Shown here: positions 58,053 to 64,000 of the stretch, piece by piece
Numbering within the stretch: position 1 is the stretch's first letter
Layout: each line of letters opens with the position of its first letter
Source: Rugamonas rivuli
GTDB lineage: Bacteria > Pseudomonadota > Gammaproteobacteria > Burkholderiales > Burkholderiaceae_D
DNA length: 64,000 nucleotides
Assembly (NCBI RefSeq): GCF_009380165.1
Contig: NZ_WHUF01000008.1
Span: 273,843 to 337,842, forward strand
Direction: 5' to 3'
Notes under the pieces: model-generated
Told to the model about the DNA's origin: nothing
The model's database searches: none
What the model saw: only the letters and a program-made list of their open reading frames with translations
Program-made: the position numbers and the translations under genes

Positions 58053-59204
58053 ATGCGCGTCCTCCATTTCTACAAGACCTACTACCCCGATACCTGGGGC
58101 GGCATCGAGCAGGTGATACGCCAGCTGTGCGTGGGCACCGGCCGCCTCGGCGTCACCAACGAAGTGCTGACGCTGACGCGCGACCAGGGCCCGGCCCGCA
58201 TCGAGTTCGAAGGCCACACCGTGCACCGCGCGCAGCTCGACTTCGAGGTCGCCTCGACCGGCTTCTCGTTCGCCGCGATCCGCCAGCTGGCACGCCTGGC
58301 GCGCGAGGCCGACGTGATCCACTACCACTTCCCGTGGCCATTCATGGACCTGGCGCACTTCATGGCGCGCATAGCCAAGCCCTGCGTCGTCACCTACCAT
58401 TCGGACATCGTGCGCCAGAAGAATTTGCTGCGCGTGTACAGCCCGCTCAAGCGCCGCTTCCTGCGCAGCATCGACACCATCGTCGCCACCTCGCCCAACT
58501 ACCTGGCCTCGTCGCCGGTGCTCAAGCGCTTCGAGCACAAGACGCGCACCATCACCTACGGCCTGGACAAGACGATCTACCCGCAGCCCTCGGCCGCCTG
58601 CAAGGACCGCTGGCGCGCGCGCTGCGGCGAGCGCTTCTTCCTGTTCGTCGGCGTGCTGCGCTACTACAAGGGCCTGCACATCCTGCTCGACGCCATGGCC
58701 AAGCTGGACTACCCGGTGGTGATCGTCGGCGGCGGCCCGGAGGAGCAGGAGTTGAAGGCGCACGCCGAGCGCCTGGGCCTGACCCACGTGCTGTTCGTCG
58801 GCGCGCTGGAGGAGGAAGACAAGGTCGCGCTGCTGGAGCTGAGCTATGCGATGGTGTTCCCGTCGCACCTGCGTTCGGAAGCGTTCGGCATCTCGCTGCT
58901 GGAAGGGGCGATGTACGGCAAGCCGATGATCTCCAGCGAGATCGGCACCGGCACCACCTACATCAACCTCGACCAGGAGACCGGCCTGGTGGTGCCGCCC
59001 GACGATCCGGCGGCCCTGGGCGCGGCCATGCGCGTGCTGTGGGAGCAGCCGGAACGCGCCGCCGAGATGGGCCGCCGCGCCGAGGCGCGCTACTGGGAAC
59101 TGTTCACCGCCGAGACCATGGCGCGCAACTACCACGCGCTGTACAGCGAGCTGGCGGCCCGCGCGGGCACGGCCGGCGAGAGCGCCGTTCCACGTACCGT
59201 TTGA
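58053..59204 (+). CDS. GT4 glycosyltransferase (WbpZ-like)
   Basis: 383 residues: MRVLHFYKTYYPDTWGGIEQ at the N-terminus (resembling WbpZ-type mannosyl/rhamnosyltransferases), VTYHSDIVRQKNLLRVYSPL, FFLFVGVLRYYKGLHILLDA, and the donor-binding SEAFGISLLEGAMYGKPMIS. It ends a four-gene operon gmd-rmd-GT-GT. No polymerase, flippase or transporter is next to it, so the assembly genes must lie elsewhere. Confidence 0.87.
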   Translation: MRVLHFYKTYYPDTWGGIEQVIRQLCVGTGRLGVTNEVLTLTRDQGPARIEFEGHTVHRAQLDFEVASTGFSFAAIRQLARLAREADVIHYHFPWPFMDLAHFMARIAKPCVVTYHSDIVRQKNLLRVYSPLKRRFLRSIDTIVATSPNYLASSPVLKRFEHKTRTITYGLDKTIYPQPSAACKDRWRARCGERFFLFVGVLRYYKGLHILLDAMAKLDYPVVIVGGGPEEQELKAHAERLGLTHVLFVGALEEEDKVALLELSYAMVFPSHLRSEAFGISLLEGAMYGKPMISSEIGTGTTYINLDQETGLVVPPDDPAALGAAMRVLWEQPERAAEMGRRAEARYWELFTAETMARNYHALYSELAARAGTAGESAVPRTV

Positions 59205-59407
59205 TCTGACGCAAGGGCGGCGCTGGCGGACGCGGCTATCATGGCGGTCGAACTCCGCGCCCTGCCGACGGTCCTCAACAATGACGCTGCCAAGACGGCG
59301 CCACCCGCTGTGTGACGCAACGACGTCGTCCGGGCGGGAGTTCACCCCCACCGTGGCCTCTCCAGCAGGGTAGAATACCGCCACCACCCCTGAATCCGGA
59401 GATCCGC

Positions 59408-60112
59408 GTGCGCTGCCTGGTTATTGAAGACGAAGCCGAAACCTCGAATTACATCTGCAAAGGGCTGCGCGAGGCGGGCTACCTGGTCAGCGCCTGCGAC
59501 AACGGCCCCGAAGGCCTCGACCTGGCGGTCGGCAACGACTGGGACATCATCGTGCTCGACCGCATGCTGCCGGGCCGCATCGACGGCCTGTCCATCGTCG
59601 ACCGCCTGCGCGCGCTGGGCAAGCAGACCCCGGTCATCATCGTCAGCGCGCTGACCACCATCGACGCCCGCGTCAGCGGCCTGCGCGGCGGCGCCGACGA
59701 CTACCTGTCCAAACCCTTCGCCTTTTCCGAACTGCTGGCCCGCATCGAGGCGCTGCAGCGCCGCAGCGCGCCCGGCGCCGACAGCTCGCAGCTGCAGGTG
59801 GCCGACCTGCGGCTGGACCTGCGCACGCTGCGCGTGACGCGCGGCAACAAGGTCATCACGCTGCAGCCGCGCGAATACCGGCTGCTGGAGTACCTGATGC
59901 GCAACGTCAACCAGGTGGTGACGCGCACCATGCTGCTCGAATCGGTGTGGGACTACCACTTCGACCCGCAGACCAATGTCATCGACGTCCAGATCAGCCG
60001 CCTGCGCGCCAAGGTCGACAAGGACTTCCCCGTCATGCTGATCCATACGCTGCGCGGCGTCGGCTACCGCATGGGGCCGACCCCGCCCGAAGACGGGGAG
60101 CCGGCCGCTTGA
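59408..60112 (+). CDS. OmpR-family response regulator
   Basis: 234 residues from a GTG at 59408 with GGAG six bases upstream (MRCLVIEDEAETS); a frame from 59312 adds an unrelated Pro-rich N-terminus. Receiver (Asp about 52 in IIVLDRMLPGRID, Lys in YLSKPFAF) and winged helix (REYRLLEYLMRNVNQVVTRT, ISRLRAKVDKDF). Its stop overlaps the TTG start of the kinase gene by four bases. A TAGAAT -10-like hexamer lies near 59369. Confidence 0.92.
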   Translation: MRCLVIEDEAETSNYICKGLREAGYLVSACDNGPEGLDLAVGNDWDIIVLDRMLPGRIDGLSIVDRLRALGKQTPVIIVSALTTIDARVSGLRGGADDYLSKPFAFSELLARIEALQRRSAPGADSSQLQVADLRLDLRTLRVTRGNKVITLQPREYRLLEYLMRNVNQVVTRTMLLESVWDYHFDPQTNVIDVQISRLRAKVDKDFPVMLIHTLRGVGYRMGPTPPEDGEPAA

Positions 60113-61488
60113 TCCGGCTGCGCGCGTCCATCGCCGCCAAGCTGGTGCTGGGCTACGGCCTGCTGGGCACGGCCTCCATCGTGCTGGTGTCGGCGGTGTT
60201 CTACCGCGGCACCGTGGGCGTGCTGGACCGCGATATCGACGGCCGCATCGTGGTCCAGTCGGACCGCCTGCTGGCGCGCGCCAACGGCTTGCCGCCCGGC
60301 GTGCTGCTGGCCGAGGTGCGGCGCCAGCTGGACGACGGCGTCGACAGCGACCGCGAAATCTTCCAGCTGGTGGCGGCCGACGGCACGCCGCTGGCCGGCA
60401 ACCTGGATGCGTGGCCGAAGTCGCAACTGCCGTCGCCGGGCACCGGCCCGGGGCTGGTGAGCGCGATGGTGGTGCGCCAGGGCCATCCGGCGCCGGCCCG
60501 CCTCTACCTGCGCCCGCTGGACGACGGCGGCGCGCTGATCGTCGGCCGCGACCTCAGCGAGCAGGAAGCCGTGCGCGAGGTGATCTGGCACGCGCTGCTG
60601 GCCGGCGCCGCCGTCTCGCTGCTGCTGACGGTGGGCGGCGCGCTGCTGTTCCGGCGCGCGATCGAACGCCGCCTGAGCGCGATCCGCCGCACCGCCGCGC
60701 AGATCGAGGCGGGCGACCTCAGCCCGCGCATCCCGGTCACGGGACACGACGAATTCGCGCTGCTGGGGCGCGACATCAACCGCATGCTGGACCGCATCGA
60801 ACTGCTGATGGAAGGCATCCGCCACGTGTCGAACGCCATCGCCCACGACCTGCGCACGCCGCTGGGCCGCATCCGGGGCCGGCTCGACGAGGTGGTGCGG
60901 CGCGAGGCCAGCGTGCCGCGCCTGACCGCCGCCGCCCGCGACGCCATCGAGGACATCGACGACCTGATACGGCTGTTCGAACGCCTGCTGCAGATCGCCG
61001 AGGCCGAATCGGGCATGCGCACCCGCCTGTTCGAGCGCCTGGACCTGGGCCACATCGCCAGCGACATCGGCGAGATGTACGAGGCCAGCGCCGAGGACAG
61101 CGGCCTGCAGCTGACGGTGGACGCGCCCGAGCACCTGTACGTGGACGGCGACCGCAACCTGCTGGCCAGCGCCGTCGCCAGCCTGCTGGACAACGCCATC
61201 AAGTACGCCGGGCCGGGCGCCTCGCTGCGCCTGCGCGCCGGGCTGTACCACGGCGGCCTGGCCTCGATCGCGGTGCACGACAACGGCCCCGGCATCCCCG
61301 AGCAGGAGCGCGGCAAGGTGACGCAGCGCTTCTACCGCCTGGACGACAGCCGCCACCTGCCGGGCAACGGCCTGGGCCTGGCCATCGTCAGCGCCACCGC
61401 GCTGGCCCACGGCGGCGAGCTGGTGCTGGAGGACGCCGCGCCGGGGCTGGTGGCGCGCATCCTGCTGCCGCTGGCGCCGCAAGCCTAG
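60109..61488 (+). CDS. Sensor histidine kinase with HAMP domain
   Basis: 459 residues from TTG at 60109, in the TTGA overlap with the regulator gene and preceded by GGGGAG. Two membrane helices (about 12-30 and 160-185) flank a periplasmic sensor domain (about 31-160). HAMP (about 185-235), HisKA with His246 (NAIAHDLRTPLGRIRG) and HATPase (LLDNAIKYAGPGASL, NGLGLAIV) follow. The sensed signal is unknown. It pairs with the regulator at 59408. Confidence 0.93.
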   Translation: MIRLRASIAAKLVLGYGLLGTASIVLVSAVFYRGTVGVLDRDIDGRIVVQSDRLLARANGLPPGVLLAEVRRQLDDGVDSDREIFQLVAADGTPLAGNLDAWPKSQLPSPGTGPGLVSAMVVRQGHPAPARLYLRPLDDGGALIVGRDLSEQEAVREVIWHALLAGAAVSLLLTVGGALLFRRAIERRLSAIRRTAAQIEAGDLSPRIPVTGHDEFALLGRDINRMLDRIELLMEGIRHVSNAIAHDLRTPLGRIRGRLDEVVRREASVPRLTAAARDAIEDIDDLIRLFERLLQIAEAESGMRTRLFERLDLGHIASDIGEMYEASAEDSGLQLTVDAPEHLYVDGDRNLLASAVASLLDNAIKYAGPGASLRLRAGLYHGGLASIAVHDNGPGIPEQERGKVTQRFYRLDDSRHLPGNGLGLAIVSATALAHGGELVLEDAAPGLVARILLPLAPQA

Positions 61489-61586
61489 CCTGCCGGGTTA
61501 GCTTTCCGATCGGTAATGTGGCCGCAAGCTGGCGGAAAGCCGTTGCGCGCTAGCATGAAGGGTTACATACCGAGATCATCCCCACC

Positions 61587-62783
61587 ATGCACGATTTAAG
61601 CGACATCGCCGATTGGCTCAAGCATCATCCCGTCCAGCAGGACGCGCGGGAGCATGGCGGGCACGTGGTGTCGTTCAGCAGCCACGACTACCTGGCGCTG
61701 GCCGGCCATCCGCGCCTGGTGGCGGCGGCCAAGGACGGGTTGGACCGCTACGGCGTCCGCCACGGCGACGGCGTGGCGTCGTGGCAGCCCGGCGGCGAGC
61801 CGGAGGTCTACCGCGCGCTGGAAAGCCGTCTCGGCGCGCTGGCGCGCAAGAGCGACGCGGTGCTGTTTGTTTCCGGCTACATGACCAATATCGGCGTGCT
61901 GTCGTCCATCGCCAAGGCGGCCGCGCTGGCGCGGCTGCACGGCTACCGCGCCCGCAAGCGCCACAAGTACGCCTACTACTCGGACGAGTTCAACCACGTC
62001 AGCATCCGCGAAGGCATCCAGATGTCGGGCGCGCTGCGCTACACCTACCGCCACGGCGATATGGAGCATCTGGAATCGCTGCTGAAGTCGGGCGCGGAAG
62101 AGGGCTGCACGCCCATCATCGTCAGCGACGGCGTGTTCGGCATGGAAGGCACGATCGCGCCGCTGCCGCAGCTGGTGGCGCTGGCCGAGCGTTTCGGCGC
62201 GCTGCTCTACATCGACGACGCCCACGCCACCGGCGTGCTGGGCGCCCATGGCGGCGGCAGCACCGAGCACTACGATTGCTACAGCCCGTGCATCATGCAG
62301 ATGGGCAGCCTGGGCAAGGCGCTGGGCGCGCTGGGCGGCTACGTCGCCGTCGAGCGCGAGGCCGCCGAAGTGATACGCATGACCAGTTCCGCCTACGGCT
62401 ACGCCAGCCCGCCGCCGCCGGAGCGCGCGGCCGCGCTGCTGGCCGCGCTGGATTTGCTGGACCAGGAACCGGAGCGCCGCCAGCGCCTGTGGGACAACCA
62501 GCGCTATTTCATCGAGCGCATGGCGCCGCTGGGCTACACCATTCTGTCGACCTTGACGCCCATCCTGCCGGTGCTGGTCGGCGAGGCCGAGGCTTGCCAG
62601 CGCTATGCGATCGCGCTGCGCAAGGAAGGCATCCACGTCGATGCGGTCCAGTTCCCGGCGGCGCCGGTGGGCCAGGCCCGCCTGCGCTTCGTGATCAACG
62701 CCGGCCACACCCGCGAGCAGATTGACCATGCGGTGCGGGTGATGGCGCAGCTGGCCGGCCGCGCCTCGCGCCTGGCGGCTTAA
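61587..62783 (+). CDS. Alpha-oxoamine synthase family PLP enzyme
   Basis: 398 residues of the AONS family (KBL, BioF, ALAS, SPT, CqsA), which condense an acyl-CoA with an amino acid. Fold features: FSSHDYLALAGHPRL, DEFNHVSIREGIQMSG, YIDDAHATGVLG (PLP Asp/His) and the Schiff-base Lys244 in GSLGKALGALGG. The usual Gly-rich GTGCGGTR-type segment is replaced by GVRHGDGVASWQPGGEP, and a basic insert (YRARKRHKYAYY) precedes DEFNH, so it is not a plain KBL or BioF. It lies 98 bp after the kinase gene on the same strand. The gap holds an 8-bp hairpin (61501-61508 with 61533-61540). Confidence 0.8.
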   Translation: MHDLSDIADWLKHHPVQQDAREHGGHVVSFSSHDYLALAGHPRLVAAAKDGLDRYGVRHGDGVASWQPGGEPEVYRALESRLGALARKSDAVLFVSGYMTNIGVLSSIAKAAALARLHGYRARKRHKYAYYSDEFNHVSIREGIQMSGALRYTYRHGDMEHLESLLKSGAEEGCTPIIVSDGVFGMEGTIAPLPQLVALAERFGALLYIDDAHATGVLGAHGGGSTEHYDCYSPCIMQMGSLGKALGALGGYVAVEREAAEVIRMTSSAYGYASPPPPERAAALLAALDLLDQEPERRQRLWDNQRYFIERMAPLGYTILSTLTPILPVLVGEAEACQRYAIALRKEGIHVDAVQFPAAPVGQARLRFVINAGHTREQIDHAVRVMAQLAGRASRLAA

Positions 62784-63787
62784 GCGGCGGTCTGCTCCGC
62801 CCAGCGCTGCTTGACCTCCAGCAGCGCCGGCATCTGCTTCAGGAACAGGTCGACCAGGTCGGCGTCGAAGTGCTTGCCGCGCTGCTGCTCCAGGTATTCC
62901 ACCGCCTGCGGGATCGGCCATTCCGGCTTGTAGGGCCGGGCCGAAGTCAGCGCGTCGAACACGTCGGCGATGGCGACGATGCGCCCCACCAGCGGGATCT
63001 CGCGGCCGGCCAGGCCGTTCGGATAGCCGCTGCCATCCCATTTCTCATGATGCGTCATCGCCACCTGGTAGGCCATCGCCAGCATGCCGCCGGGATGCTT
63101 GCCGATGATCTCGCCGCCGATGGCGGCATGGGTCTGCATCACTTTCCATTCCGCCGTCTCCAGCGGGCCGGGCTTGCGCAGGATGCTGTCCGGGATGCCG
63201 ATCTTGCCGACGTCGTGCATCGGCGCCGCGTGCAGCAGGTCGTCCGCCTCGGCCTCGCTCATGCCGGCCGCGCGGCCGAGGATGCGCGAGTAGTGGCTCA
63301 TGCGGATCACGTGCAGGCCGGTTTCATTATCCTTGTACTCGGCCGCCAGGCCCAGGCGCTGGACGATTTCCAGCCGGGTGCGGGTCAGCTCGTCCATGCG
63401 CACCAGCGACAGGTGGGTGCGCACGCGGGCCCGCACGATGGGCGGGCTGACCGGCTTGGTGATGTAGTCGACCGCGCCGGCGTCGAAGCCGACCACCTCG
63501 TCGCTGGCGTCGCTGAGCGCGGTGACGAAGATCACCGGAATGGCGGCGGTGGCTTCGTCGGTCTTGAGCTGGCGGCACACTTCATAGCCGGTCATGCCGG
63601 GCATCATCACGTCCAGCAGGATCAGCTGCGGCCGCTCCTGGCGCGCCAGCTCCAGCGCGCGCGGGCCGTCCTTGGCGAACAGCAGGCGGTACTGGTCCTG
63701 CAAAATATGGCGCAGCAGTTGCAGGTTGCTGGCCTCGTCGTCGACGGCCAGGATCAGCGGCAGGTCGTTGGTGGGGGCTTTAATCAT
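62780..63787 (-). CDS. REC-HD-GYP response regulator (c-di-GMP phosphodiesterase)
   Basis: 335 residues: receiver with Asp59 (LILLDVMMPGMTGYEV) and Lys in DYITKPVSPP, then HD-GYP with HD at 191-192 (MHDVGKIGIPDS), HH in MTHHEKWDGSGYP and GYP at 254-256. All catalytic residues are present. Its start overlaps the stop of the upstream gene (ATGA). Its stop shares bases with the convergent AONS stop at 62780-62783. It is a paralogue of the protein at 28596. Confidence 0.93.
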   Translation of the reverse strand: MIKAPTNDLPLILAVDDEASNLQLLRHILQDQYRLLFAKDGPRALELARQERPQLILLDVMMPGMTGYEVCRQLKTDEATAAIPVIFVTALSDASDEVVGFDAGAVDYITKPVSPPIVRARVRTHLSLVRMDELTRTRLEIVQRLGLAAEYKDNETGLHVIRMSHYSRILGRAAGMSEAEADDLLHAAPMHDVGKIGIPDSILRKPGPLETAEWKVMQTHAAIGGEIIGKHPGGMLAMAYQVAMTHHEKWDGSGYPNGLAGREIPLVGRIVAIADVFDALTSARPYKPEWPIPQAVEYLEQQRGKHFDADLVDLFLKQMPALLEVKQRWAEQTAA

Positions 63788-64000
63788 GGGTTCTCCTTGG
63801 CCAGATGGGCAGCCAATTCCAGCAGCGTAGCATGGGCTTGCGGGAAATCGAAATCGTTGAGGGCGGTGTGCAGCTCCGCCAGTTGCCTGGCCAGCGCGGC
63901 CGACAGGCCGGCGCCGCTCATGGCGCTCGCCAGCGCGGCCAGCGCGGCGTCTTCCAGCGCGCCGCGCTTCAGCGACGGCAGCAGCGCCTGCGCCGCCGCG
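63784..64000 (-). CDS. C-terminal fragment, probably of a hybrid sensor kinase
   Basis: The frame enters from the right edge and ends with the TGA at 63784-63786, giving 71 visible residues. They are helical, with LARQLAELHTALNDFDFPQA followed by HATLLELAAHLAKENP. This resembles the C-terminal extension after HPt or REC domains in hybrid kinases that sit beside HD-GYP regulators, as at 29644. The domain itself is outside the window, so the assignment rests mostly on context and the ATGA overlap. Confidence 0.5.
   Translation of the reverse strand, partial: AAAQALLPSLKRGALEDAALAALASAMSGAGLSAALARQLAELHTALNDFDFPQAHATLLELAAHLAKENP

Noticed and set aside
61587..62783. Assignment of the AONS gene as a Janthinobacterium-type jqsA/cqsA quorum-sensing synthase
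   Set aside because: The motifs support only the family level. The adjacent kinase is a HAMP-type kinase with an OmpR regulator, not the expected hybrid sensor arrangement, so the name would be unsupported.

Overview
The window is a stretch of chromosome from a high-G+C betaproteobacterium of the Burkholderiales, most likely Oxalobacteraceae (Massilia/Duganella/Janthinobacterium-like). This rests on the gene order recA-recX-DUF2889-sucCD-FHA-pilA, the betaproteobacterial forms of the housekeeping proteins, and the density of cyclic-di-GMP and two-component genes. No rRNA, tRNA, CRISPR array, integrase or intact insertion sequence was recognised. Most genes are vertical core genes; the accessory flavour comes from signalling genes, a sugar-nucleotide cassette and a few odd loci.

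Layout. 1-8.2 kb: end of an OmpR-type regulator, recA with a perfect LexA box, recX, a DUF2889 gene, sucCD, a tandem-FHA protein, two tandem pilA genes each with its own sigma-54 promoter, and a YcgR-like PilZ protein. 8.4-14.1 kb: moaC, a BepA-like M48 protease, small hydrolase and unknown genes, and azlCD. 14.2-22.1 kb: lower glycolysis (pgk, pyk, fba) followed by purC-purE-purK and the tRNA t6A gene sua5/tsaC. 22.2-28.6 kb: two secreted lipoprotein esterases, OmpW, glutaryl-CoA dehydrogenase, a flavin reductase and msrA. 28.6-34.4 kb: an HD-GYP regulator overlapping a hybrid kinase, a Cfa-like methyltransferase, and a hemerythrin-PdxH fusion. 34.4-40.9 kb: tcdA, an FKBP isomerase, cysK behind a hairpin that buries its Shine-Dalgarno sequence, an SmtB-like sensor with a CDF metal exporter, and a quinone-reductase/LysR divergent pair. 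41-47.8 kb: a DJ-1/PfpI gene and a tetR-GNAT pair around a palindromic operator, a very large propeller-type sensor kinase, an orphan pair resembling TraL and TraM of IncP plasmids, and pncC. 48-54.6 kb: a REC-PAS-GGDEF-EAL-REC protein, thiL and maeB. 54.65-59.2 kb: an 86-bp perfect palindrome and a GDP-rhamnose cassette (gmd, rmd, two glycosyltransferases). 59.4-64 kb: a response regulator/kinase pair, an alpha-oxoamine synthase, and a second HD-GYP regulator coupled to a protein that runs off the window.

How the parts connect. Cyclic-di-GMP turnover and reception recurs (two HD-GYP proteins, one EAL protein, one PilZ protein) next to type IV pilin genes, which fits a motile/sessile switch. 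t6A metabolism is represented twice (Sua5-type synthase and TcdA). The strongest candidates for something unusual are the hemerythrin-PdxH fusion, the orphan TraL/TraM-like pair, the perfect 86-bp palindrome, the duplicated pilin module and the hairpin over the cysK ribosome binding site. All functional names come from reading motifs and remembered family features; no database search was run.
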